64,000 bases of DNA from Ditylenchus dipsaci (lineage: Eukaryota; Nematoda; Chromadorea; Rhabditida; Anguinidae), in assembly GCA_004194705.1 (NCBI GenBank), contig SADC01001034.1:124001-188000 (forward strand). Reading direction: 5' to 3'. Shown here in pieces: positions 43,701 to 52,486 of this stretch. The translations under genes and the position numbers were made by a program. Under the pieces are notes generated by a model, which did no database searches, was not told the origin of the DNA, and worked only from the letters and a program-made list of their open reading frames with translations. Within the stretch, counting starts at the first letter, position 1. Every line of letters starts with the position of its first letter.

Positions 43701-43789
43701 TATTTTTCCAAAAAACTAAGATTTTCGGTACAAAAAATCAGTAGCTCTCGAATAATTTTAGAATAAATCAAAAAAAAACTAACGCCTTG

Positions 43790-44130
43790 GCTACAATGGA
43801 TGTGTGAGGTAGAGGTCGAGGTGGGTGGTGAGGTCAGGGTGGCTACAATGACCTCGCACCTCGTACCTCGGAGGTGTGAGGTCCGTTTCTAAAATTTTAT
43901 TTTTACAGAGAGGTACAAAACCGTTTTTAACGTTTTTTTCGAAATTTTTTAGATTGTGTTCGGATACAGATTCGGGTTCGACCAAGTGGACCGAACCACC
44001 CCAAACCACACCAAACCACCCCAAACCACCCAAACCACCCCAAACTGCCAAAAAGCCTCAGAATTAGGTTTGTTCTACACTTTTTAAATTCGTGCTTTTT
44101 AAAAAATTATGCGCGAATTCAAATTTTTCA
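43790..44130. repeat. GGCTACAATG and GAGGTC/ACCTCG words; AAACCACCCC array
   Basis: 43,790-43,885 iterates GAGGTCGAGGTG and GGCTACAATG, mirrored in style by 46,430-46,575. 43,990-44,045 iterates CCAAACCACCCC, mirrored by GGTGGTTTGGGTG at 44,505-44,555, so both lie around the CCAAGTGG element at 44,145. Confidence 0.5.
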
Positions 44131-44144
44131 GTTTGAACCAACCA

Positions 44145-44460
44145 AACCAAGTGGTCGTCCACTTGGAGCAAAAAAAAATTTTTTTGGGTCCCAAAACCAG
44201 TTTTCTGGACTAATTCGAGCATGCTGGAGATGGTTTGACTGTGGTAAAATGCCGTGTTTTCGGGTATTTTTGAGTATTGGGTAACAATTGATTTTGCCAA
44301 AATCAATTATTTGCCATAACTCAAACAATACCCGAAAAAACGGCATTTCACCACTGTCAAACCATCTTCAGTATCTCCGAATTAGTTCAGAAAACAGGTT
44401 TTGGAATATGAAAACGTAAAAAAAGTTTTTTGCTCCAAGTGGACAACTACTTGGTTTGGT
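44145..44460. repeat. CCAAGTGG foldback element
   Basis: CCAAGTGGTCGTCCACTTGG ... GGAGATGGTTTGACTGTGG ... mirrored ... CCAAGTGGACAACTACTTGG. Confidence 0.75.
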
Positions 44461-44639
44461 TGGTTCAAACTGAAAAATTTGAATTCCCGTATAATTTTTT
44501 AAAAGGAGGGTGGTTTGGGTGTTTGGGTGGTTTAGGGTGGTTTTGGGTGGTTCGGTCCCTCTATTGTTTTGGCAGTATTCATATGAATATTTTCGGCGAA
44601 ACGTTTCGCCGATTTTATCTAACTCCATCTGGGTAACGA

Positions 44640-44900
44640 CACCTGAATATCTCTAGCTGGGTACTTCTACCTCGATACCATCACCTAAGTACATGAATAA
44701 GGGTACCCCCATTTGGGTACCTCCACCTGACTATATCTAACTGGGTATCTCGTCGTGGGTACCTGAACCTGGATAAAACCACCTGAGTACTTTCATCTGG
44801 GTATTACCACCTAGTTACCTTAATTTCTTAGCACCAAGTTGGTACATTCTATTCATATTGATACCCTTACCTGGGTACATTTATCTGGGTACTACTACTG
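44640..44900. repeat. Iterated GGGTAC/CACCTGA words
   Basis: Words CTGGGTACTTCTACCT, GGGTACCTCCACCTGA and variants repeat throughout; the same words recur at 46,140-46,330 on the other side of the ACCAG region. Confidence 0.55.
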
Positions 44901-44903
44901 TAA

Positions 44904-45140
44904 GGACTCACCCGAACTTTAATAACCAGTATTTGTCCTGACCAGAATTAGTGTTCCCGAAGAACGCAAGGTAAGTGGAATTAACCAGCATTGTACCAGT
45001 GTTATATTTGAATTCAAACTAGCATTTGTCCTAACCAGAATTATTTAACCAGGAGCAGTCTTGGCAGAATTAAATCATTCTTAAGTTGAGTGTAGATTTG
45101 GTTAGTGATGTCAAGCTGTTCGAGTTCCCTCTCTGCGAAT
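44904..45140. repeat. Iterated ACCAG-word end, copy 1
   Basis: GTAAGGACTCACCCGAAC then AATAACCAGTATTTGTCC, TGACCAGAATTAGTG and so on. The first about 95 bp are almost identical to 62,306-62,398, which precede a MULE transposase. Confidence 0.65.
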
Positions 45141-45402
45141 ACCGTATATTCTCGATTAGAAGGCCCCTCTCTAATAGAAGGCCCTCTCTAATAGAAGGCC
45201 CCCCTTGAGGACCTATATATCAGCCTAGAAAAGAAATTCGCAAATCTGTTTTTCGCGTTTTCTTAGTTAGCACGAGCTTACCTGATTCCACTTTTAAAAT
45301 TTTAGTTGAGCATTCAAAATCTCAAAATCGAAATATTTTTTTCCGACTTTTTTAGGGTTGAAAAATAGAAGGCCCGGGCCTTCTAATAGAGAATATACGG
45401 TA
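45140..45402. mobile_element. CCGTAT-type TA element, copy H (word AGAAGGCCC)
   Basis: TACCGTATATTCTCGATTAG mirrors CTAATAGAGAATATACGGTA; AGAAGGCCC words at both ends, with AGAAGGCCCGGGCCTTCT at the right. Near-identical interior to copy G. Confidence 0.85.
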
Positions 45403-45410
45403 AGGTTAGT

Positions 45411-46289
45411 ATTTTTCGTGATCATAATGTAACCAGCTTTGGTCACGGCACAGATCAGAATCATACCAGAAAGATCCAGAAAGCTATTGAGCTATTGCTT
45501 AGTACTGGAATTGAACCAGATTTGATTTCCAAGTTCAAGGAGTCACATGACCAGATTTATAAACCAGTTATCGTCTCAATTAAATTGATTGACGATCTAG
45601 ACCAGATTTATAGTGATCCGACGAGCGTCATCGCTTCGGTCACGACCAGTTTTAAGGTTGATCAAACTGAGGAGATAACCAGCTCTAAGGCCGACCGGCT
45701 TACCTCGACCACCGCCTCTAAGTCGCGCTCCCGCTGTGCCGGTGATAAGAAGCTATCTCCTCTGGTGGTGCCTGCCATGGTCAAGTCAGCCGAAGAGTCC
45801 GCAAACCAGCCTTCCGTCGTCTCCAGTCCAGCTGTCTTCAAAGAGTGCTTCGACCAGTCTTCCGTCTTCCAACCAGCCTCAGCCGAATCAGTGGTTCTGT
45901 GCTCAAACCTCAAGCCAGCCGATGCTTCAATCCCGGATGGTCTGAATGTGGGTGCCGCCTGCTGCTCCAGTGCTGTGGTTGCCAAAGAAGTGGAAGAAGT
46001 GGAAGAATCTCCATTGTTAAGATCTACTGTACCAGTCTTGTCTCTGTATTGTGATAACCAGGCTTTGGTGGCTGGAACTTCTGGCTTGCCATGGTGCACC
46101 AATAAAGATGCCAGTATGGAGGAAAGTTTCTTTCTTACTCTACCTGGGTACTACCACTGGAGTACTCCTACCTTGGTACCAGCGGTGCGGTGCGTACTAT
46201 CACCTGGACGCAGGGTAGGTCGGTGTCCAGATACCTATCCACCTTATCTGGCCACCCAACTACCTTACCTGACCACCTACACTACCTGA
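45411..46289 (+). CDS. Long open frame in the ACCAG region, unknown
   Basis: Open from the TA element to TGA at 46,287-46,289, over 290 codons, with no clear ATG near the start. It begins FRDHNVTSFGHGTDQNH, then KIQKAIELLLSTGIEPDLI, KFKESHDQIYKPVIVSIKL, IDDLDQIYSDPTSVIAS, a Ser/Thr/Ala-rich middle and Cys-containing blocks (GLNVGAACCSSAVV; PVLSLYCDNQALVAG). The C-terminal 50 codons run into the GGGTAC word array. GC is well above the flanks. ACCAG words continue through it. It could be an accessory or captured coding segment of the element whose end is at 44,904; gag-like or host origin cannot be decided. Confidence 0.4.
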   Translation: MFRDHNVTSFGHGTDQNHTRKIQKAIELLLSTGIEPDLISKFKESHDQIYKPVIVSIKLIDDLDQIYSDPTSVIASVTTSFKVDQTEEITSSKADRLTSTTASKSRSRCAGDKKLSPLVVPAMVKSAEESANQPSVVSSPAVFKECFDQSSVFQPASAESVVLCSNLKPADASIPDGLNVGAACCSSAVVAKEVEEVEESPLLRSTVPVLSLYCDNQALVAGTSGLPWCTNKDASMEESFFLTLPGYYHWSTPTLVPAVRCVLSPGRRVGRCPDTYPPYLATQLPYLTTYTT

Positions 46290-46600
46290 CCACCTACCTA
46301 CCCTACCTGACCACCTAACTACCCATCCTGGCCACGAAGAAGTACAAAAAGTACTAGCAAGAAGAACAGAAAAGTCAAAACTGGTAAGAAACAAGAAAAA
46401 TAAGCTTTTTTGAAAAATATAATTTGGTTTGAGGCTATTGTGGCCAGTGTAACATCTATCTTACACCTCCATTGTGGCCACCCGACCTCACCTCGCACCT
46501 CACACCTCCATTGTAGCCACCCTGACCTCACCTCGCACTTCGACCTCGTACCTTCATTGTAGCCACCGTATAAGATTCGGGGTGCTCAAATAAGTAAAAT
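46140..46600. repeat. GGGTAC/CACCTGACC and GGCTACAATG word arrays
   Basis: 46,140-46,330 iterates CTACCTGACCACCTA; 46,430-46,575 iterates ATTGTAGCCACC and CCTCACCTCGCACCTC, counterparts of 44,640 and 43,790. Confidence 0.5.
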
Positions 46601-46991
46601 TCTTATAAATAAGTAGATGGATCCCTTATATAGAGTCTATTTTTGCCACGGCTTAAGTTGAAAAACATGGTAAGGCCGGTACGTGACATTTCGACGCCGC
46701 GGCCGTTTCGATGCCGGCCATTTCGATGCCGCCCATTTCGATGCCGCACCAAACTGCTTCCGTTAAGAGAAATTAATTTTCTCTCGCAACGAGAAAATGT
46801 TTTTTGCTACCGGGCCTTGGCTTTTGCTACGTGACAATCCCATCATGGGATCCCCATCTCATTCTCAAAAGGAAAAATTGCCAAGGAAAAGGCATGCAGC
46901 TATAAAGTAGCATTTGCAAAAAAGTGGCAGGAATAAAATGAAACAGAAATACGAGTAATAGATAAAAAAATACGAATCGCCAGATTGCTTG

Positions 46992-47169
46992 TACAGTCGA
47001 GTCTCGATTTAACGTACCCCAATTTAACGTACCCTTCGATTTAACGTACCCCTAGGGCGGTCCCTCCAATATAAACTCCGTCAAATTTACCCCGATATAA
47101 CGTACCCCTCGATTTAACGTACCCTAGGACCGGTCCCCAAGGGAAACGTTAAATCGAGACTCGACTGTA
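46992..47169. mobile_element. Pogo-type TA element (word TTTAACGTACCCC)
   Basis: TACAGTCGAGTCTCGATTTA mirrors TAAATCGAGACTCGACTGTA; TTTAACGTACCCC appears five times with two GGCGGTCCCT/GACCGGTCCCC joints. Interior of only 178 bp, entirely words. Confidence 0.9.
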
Positions 47170-47391
47170 TGTTAGCCTTCACGAAGAAATGGAAGGAGTA
47201 AAAAAGAACGAGAAGTAATAGAGCATAGGTATAGGAATAAGGAATAGTTAGCGGGTGGCATAGTGGGACGAATACAAAACCAAACCACAATAAAATTAAA
47301 AATAAATTATTGAATCCTGCACGTTACTAAGGACTAAATTTTATCGACAAACGAGAACAAAAAGATAACCATAACATTTGACAACAACTTA

Positions 47392-47592
47392 TTTATCCAT
47401 GATGAAATTATGGGCCAAGCCTCTCAAATACTCAAGAAGATTCCTTTGCCCGAATAGCCTCACCAATGCTAGAATTCGGATGTCCGCCTCTTGATAGATT
47501 CTTTTTTTCTTTGGCGCTGGATGACCCATGATGCATTGCTCGTAGCTGTGGTCACTTAACTTAACTAATCCTAGGGGGTGTACTAAAAACAT
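47392..47592 (-). CDS. Short ORF inside the 46,677-47,802 element, unknown
   Basis: The minus-strand frame SDHSYEQCIMGHPAPKKKRI, YQEADIRILALVRLFGQRN, LLEYLRGLAHNFIMDK ends in TAA. Composition looks like real protein with an amphipathic helix. It may be a C-terminal exon of a captured gene or of the element's own protein. No family recognised. Confidence 0.4.
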
Positions 47593-47954
47593 TGGTGACT
47601 AACACCACCCTAAAAAATCATTTTCTCGTTGCGAGATAAAATTATTTTCTTTTAGCGGAACAAGTTTGGTGCGGCATCGAAATGGGCGGCATCGAAACGG
47701 GCGGCATCGAAATGGCCGGCATCGAAACGGCCGGCATCGAAATGGCCGTCATCGAAACGGCCGCGGCATCGAAACGGCGCGGCATCGAAATGGGCGTGTC
47801 CGTGGTAAGACAGTGGAAGAATACAAACATTTACTTTTCTAACGTTCTGCCATAAAAGTGGCGCCCTTTTATTCCCTTCCGCTCCCTCTACAGCCCTTAT
47901 TCCCTTTAAAATTCAAAAAGCGCCAATTTGAAATTTTTAAATTTTGACTAAAAA

Positions 47955-48520
47955 CTAGGGTTAGGTGATGGGAATATTCCGGTTTATTCCGGTCCGAATC
48001 TTAGATTCGGACCGAAAAATGGGGCAAACCTTTTTCTTGCCGTAAAAATACTTTTTTTGCCGCAAAAGGTTTGCCGCAGAAATACTTTTTGTTGCCGTAA
48101 AATACTTTTTTCTGCCGTAAAAATACTTTTTTCTGCCGTAAAAAAACTTTTTTCTGCCGCTAAAATACTTTTTTCTGCCGCAACGCATATTTTCTTTTGC
48201 CGTGGAAAGTCGTTTTACAGCGAGAAAAATTTGCGGCAAAGAAAAGTTTTTTTACGGCAGAAAAAAAAAGTATTTCTGCGGCAGAAAAAAGTGTTTTTGC
48301 GGCAAAAAGAAGTATTTTTAGGGCAAGAAAAAGGTTTGCCCGAAAAATAAGTCCGAATCTTTTTGGTGTTTTTTAGCTATTTTGCTCGATTTTTTATAAT
48401 TAAAAAATAAATTCGGTTATTCGAAGATAAAAGATTCAGACCGAATCGGACCGGAAAAAAGATTAAGACCAGGAATATTCCCGAAAAAGATTCAGACCGG
48501 TCTTATTTCAACCCTACTAA
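47955..48520. mobile_element. AGGGTT-ended iterated GATTCGGACCG element with a nested word array
   Basis: CTAGGGTTAGGTGATGGG ... TTCCGGTCCGAATCTTAGAT at the left; ATTCAGACCGG ... TTTCAACCCTA at the right. Nested at 48,013-48,345 is a foldback (GGGCAAACCTTTTTCTTGCC and mirror) built from TTTTTGCCGTAAAAATAC words, flanked by GAAAAAT on both sides. Confidence 0.65.
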
Positions 48521-48534
48521 AAACCATGATACCT

Positions 48535-48900
48535 CTGTGGTTAAAAACCATGATACCTGTGAACCACGCCCTGTGGTTCAAATTTTTTTCTTTCTCAGAA
48601 TCAAAAAAACTCGAGAAACACGAATATGAGGTTATCTCCTCCACCTGATCACTCTCCGTGGGGGGAGGGATTCTTCACTGCAACCCTAATAACTGCTAGA
48701 AACAAGTGCCTGAAGTTTAGCCGGTGACGAGATTTACAGCACTGGTACATGCATGTAGAATTGGCTGCGTTGACGTTATGTACCTTTTGTCCCATTTTGT
48801 CTCAAATCTCTTTTTTATAAAACCTCGTAAAAACACTCAAATATTAGTCACAGTCCCAGATCACCCCGGAAAAAGGCCTTTATTAGTCCTTCGTAACATG
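48535..48900. other. R3 fragment, then no gene
   Basis: 48,535-48,690 has R3-like ACCATGATACC/GTGGTT and a GAGAAACACGAATATGAGG block shared with 43,180. The plus frame at 48,730 (TALVHACRIGCVDVMYLL) faintly resembles one ankyrin unit but stands alone. Confidence 0.35.
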
Positions 48901-49619
48901 CGTTGACCGGGTGGCACACAAATTCCAAATAAGGAATTCTCCAAACGATGAATTCTCCGAACAGAAGTTTCCAAAGATGAATTCTCCAAACGAGGAATTT
49001 TCCAAACGGAAAATTATCGAAACGAGGAATCCTCCAAAGAAGATTTTTTCAAGCGATGAATTTTCCAAACAAGACCTTTTCAAACGAGGAATTTTCCAAA
49101 CAAGATTCTTATAAAGTACGAAATATCAATGGGGAAAATTACTTACCCTGTTCAACCCAATATTTAACAACAGGGTGGACCAAGGCAGTTTTTTAGGTTT
49201 TTTAAAAACATTTTAGATTGTGTCCAAACTACTTCAAAACATCCCAAACCACTCCAAATCACCCCAAATACCTTCAAATCGCCTAAATACCCCTAAACCG
49301 ATACCAAACCTGAAAATAAAAATTTCTTAAAAATAAAAACAAATCATTTTATCATAAGCGAAATTGTGTGGGAATCGTGTTTAACGGGAATCGTCCATAT
49401 TATTTTTGTGAAAAAAGTTACATAAGTAATTTACGTACATTACTTTTTGAACAATAGCATGTGATAACCCGATTCTGTTTAAGTAATAAACTAAAAGATC
49501 AAGGAAAATAAATGAAAGAACTTAAAGATCAAAAGAAATGAAAAAAGTGCAGCACAAAAATTCAGATAATTTAGCTTAAAATTAAGACTAATTGTCTTTT
49601 TCGATATTAGGCCGTTGAA

Positions 49620-49815
49620 TTTTGAAAACAGCGCCAGAGCCATAGCTGTTTGAAAAACACCTATGGCTTAGGCTGGGACAAAAATTGCGCCGGGACAAGA
49701 ATTGTTAGCGCCGGCGCCAGCGCCAGCACCGACCAAAACTATTTATTGGCCCAGTGCCGGCGCTGTTTTTTCCCGGGGCAGCGCCGGCGCTAGCGCCGGA
49801 ACAACACTGTATCTA
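49620..49815. repeat. Iterated GCGCCGG array
   Basis: AACAGCGCCAGAGCCATAGC ... GCGCCGGCGCCAGCGCC ... GCCGGCGCTGTT; similar words at 37,435-37,505. Confidence 0.55.
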
Positions 49816-49888
49816 ACTCAGGTATTTGAGTTCGGGTGGGTGAAATCGTATGTTTGAACATGTCAAACACGATTCCCACACAATTTCG

Positions 49889-51465
49889 GGCTGTACCCGA
49901 AATTTAAGCGGCGATTTGCTAAGTGGTCGATTTGCTAAGCGGTCGTTTTGCTAAGAAAAAAAATTAAAGCGCGAATTTGCTAAGAATTCACAATTTAAGC
50001 GCCAATTTGCTAAATGGTCGTTTTGCTAAGAATTTTTTTGCTAAATAGTTTTTTTGATAAAGATCTTGTTTGTTAAGCTATATCTTCTTCAGTTCGGCTA
50101 AATTTCGGGGTACAGACCTTAAAACCCAAACGATTCAATCCAAAATCATGTTCTAAAAACGGTTTTAACTGAATCGGGGTCTCCTACTCTGGACTGATTG
50201 CACCCAGAGGGATTCGAACCAGTAACCTTGGTGATGAGTATATGGACCTCTTCGCCAAGTAAACACTCAAAATTATGATAAAAAAGATATGCACCCAGAT
50301 GGATGCGAACCAGCATCCTCGGCGTTGGCTATCCAAGTGGTCGTCCACTTGGATCAAAAAATTTTTTTACGTTTTCGGTTTCCAAACAGTTTTTCTGCAC
50401 TAATTCGAGCATGCTGAAGATGGTTTGACAGTGGTAAAATCACGTTTTATCGAGAAATTTAGAGTTATTGCTAACGATTGATTTATCAAAATCAAGAATT
50501 CACGATAACTCAAAAATTTCTTGATAAAACGTGATTTTACCACTGTCAAACCATTTTCAGGGTGCTCGAATTAGTGCAGAAAAAATGATTTGGAAACCGA
50601 AAACGTAAAAAAAAATTTTGATCCAAGTGGACGACCACTTGGATAGCCACCGCCGAGGATGCTGGTTCGAATCCACCTGGGTGCACACTTTATTTTTTAC
50701 CGTAATTTCAGATATAAAAAGACTAACGTTTGACCTTTCAGGTCATTTGGGTGAATATACCCCTATTCTTGAGTTGCCTGGATAACAACCTGTCCAGGTG
50801 GTACTCAACCCTAGATTTGGGATCGGGTAGGTGAAATCGCACTTTTGGTCTCATCAAGTCCAATTATTCACAAATTTTTTTGGTTGGAAAAATAGATTTT
50901 TTTATTCAAATGAACTTTTTGATTTTTAGACATCCACCTGGTCAGGTGATACCTACACCAGGTATTGAAGTTGGAGTGTGTAAATCGCAACTTTGGGCTT
51001 GACAAACCCAATTCCCCACACAATTTTAAGTTAGAAAAAATGGCTTATTTTTTATTTTTAAGAAATTTTAATTTTTTAGGTTTGGGTTTGGTTTGGTATT
51101 TAGGGTGGTACTTTGGGTGGTTTAGGATGGTTTGTGGTAGTTTGGACACCATCTGAAGATATCAATATACCTAGATGCCACGTTGAAATCAGTAAGAAAC
51201 AAAAAAAAATCGGCGTAAAAATGTCCGTCGGAAAACCTCTAATCTACCAGAATATTGAGAAAAAGGAAAAGTACAAAAAGGCAGAAAAGTTCTTAACAAA
51301 TCGGGATTTAAGAAAAGAATGTCTTAGCAAAAAAATTCTTAGCAAATGGGCGCTTTAACAAAAAATTCTTAGCAATTTGTCGCTTAGCAAAAAAAGTTCT
51401 TGGCAAAACGACCGCTTAGCAAATCGACCACTTAGCAAAATGCCGCTTAAATTTCGGGTACAGCC
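49889..51465. mobile_element. Word-array element, word TTTGCTAAG, 8-bp duplication CAATTTCG (copy 2)
   Basis: GGCTGTACCCGAAATTTAAG at the left is perfectly mirrored at the right. TTTGCTAAGCGGTCG words run to 50,060, mirrored at 51,310-51,440. CAATTTCG flanks at 49,881-49,888 and 51,466-51,473. A reverse-orientation copy of 32,815-34,492; both carry tRNA B-box-like GGTTCGAATCC (50,664-50,674) and a CCAAGTGG element (50,333-50,652) in the same place, so the CCAAGTGG insertion predates their spread. Confidence 0.88.
50333..50652. repeat. CCAAGTGG foldback element
   Basis: CCAAGTGGTCGTCCACTTGG ... GAAGATGGTTTGACAGTGG ... mirrored ... CCAAGTGGACGACCACTTGG; orthologous in position to 33,818-34,118. 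Confidence 0.85.
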
Positions 51466-51994
51466 CAATTTCGCTTATGATAAAATGATTTTTTTTTATT
51501 TTTAAGAAATTTTTATTTTCAGGTTTGGTATCGGTTTAGGGGTATTTAGGGCGATTTGAAGGTATTTGGGTGATTTGGAGTGGTTTGGGATGTTTTGAAG
51601 TAGTTTGGACACAATCTAAAATGTTTTTAAAACCCAAAAAAACTGCCTTGGTCCACCCTGTTGTTAAATATTGGGTTGAACAGGGTAAGTAATTTTCCCC
51701 CATTGATATTTCGTACTTTATATGAATCTTGTTTGGAAAATTCCTCGTTTGAAAAGGTCTTGTTTGGAAAACTCCTCGCTTGAAAAATCTTCTTTGGAGA
51801 ATTCCTCGTTCGAAAAATCATGTTTGGAGAATTCCTCGTTTGGAGAATTCCTCGTTTGGAGAATTCCCCGTTTGGAGAATTCCCCGTTTGGAGAATTCCT
51901 CATTTTAAAAATTCAACTATGGAAATTTTTGTTTGGAGAATTCCTCATTTGGAACTTTCTTCGTTGGAACTTGTGTGCCACCACCCCGTTGACC

Positions 51995-52440
51995 TACCCC
52001 TGAGCCTAAGTAGTTAGAACAAAGGGTGGTTCAAGAATGCGACAAAAGGTACATGACGTTGATATTCCGTGTACTTGCGTACGTTATTCAGAGAGTCGAA
52101 TTATACGATCAATGATTGCCAACCATGCACTGTTGATGCTAACAAAAGTTTTAATATTTTATACAGTCTCAAGTTCAGACAGAAAAATATAAGATGATTC
52201 TATGCTAAAGCAACAAAATGGGAAGATTTTACGATCACAATGACAAAAAAAGATATTACAGGAAATTCAGGCGCAAATTTGAGCACTGGTTGTTCGACAT
52301 ATGAGACCACTGGGAATAAAAAAGACGGTCCGTGATACTCTATTTTCCTTGAAATTTCTGTCTTTTTTGGCCAAAAATTTTTTTTATTTTCGACTAAATC
52401 TAATCATTTTATCTGTAAAAACAAAGGGCTCCAGTATTGT
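51995..52440. other. Upstream region of lipt1; no other gene
   Basis: Plausible promoter and outron. An acceptor GTCTTTACAG ends at 52,449. GACAAAAGGTACATGACGTT near 52,032 is an inverted counterpart of GACGTTATGTACCTTTTGTC at 48,773, outside the big element. Confidence 0.4.
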
Positions 52441-52486
52441 CTTTACAGCAAATATAAAGTGGCTGCATCGTAATCTCTGGCCAAAA

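Larger units (their letters stand above)
46677..47802. mobile_element. Word-array element, word CATTTCGATGCCG, 9-bp duplication TGGTAAGRC
   Basis: ATTTCGATGCCGCCC words at 46,689-46,750 are mirrored by GGGCGGCATCGAAAT words at 47,667-47,795. Next inward, AGCGGAACAAGTTTGGTGCG mirrors CGCACCAAACTGCTTCCGTT. TGGTAAGGC (46,668-46,676) and TGGTAAGAC (47,803-47,811) flank it. Contains a pogo-type TA element and a 67-codon ORF. Confidence 0.85.
46610..47960. repeat. R3 copy split by a word-array element
   Basis: GAGTCTATTTTTGCCACGGC ... AAAAACATGGTAAG (left) continues at 47,803 with TGGTAAGACAGTGGAAGAAT ... TTCTGCCATAAAAGTGGC; the insertion lies exactly at TGGTAAG-C. Confidence 0.75.
48909..51986. 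mobile_element. 3.1-kb word-array element, long arms, 8-bp duplication CGTTGACC
   Basis: GGGTGGCACACAAATTCC and mirrored GGAACTTGTGTGCCACC, then CCAAACGAGGAATTCTCC words (to 49,100; mirrored 51,725-51,960). Further inverted unique sequence (CCCTGTTCAACCCAATATTT; TTGTGTCCAAACTACTTC) makes each arm about 480 bp. CGTTGACC flanks at 48,901-48,908 and 51,987-51,994. Same end type as 30,260-34,582. A nested element occupies 49,889-51,465. Confidence 0.85.

Noticed and set aside
48724..48906. Ankyrin-like stretch TALVHACRIGCVDVMYLL
   Set aside because: One weak unit without neighbours, splice sites or GC change; likely chance.
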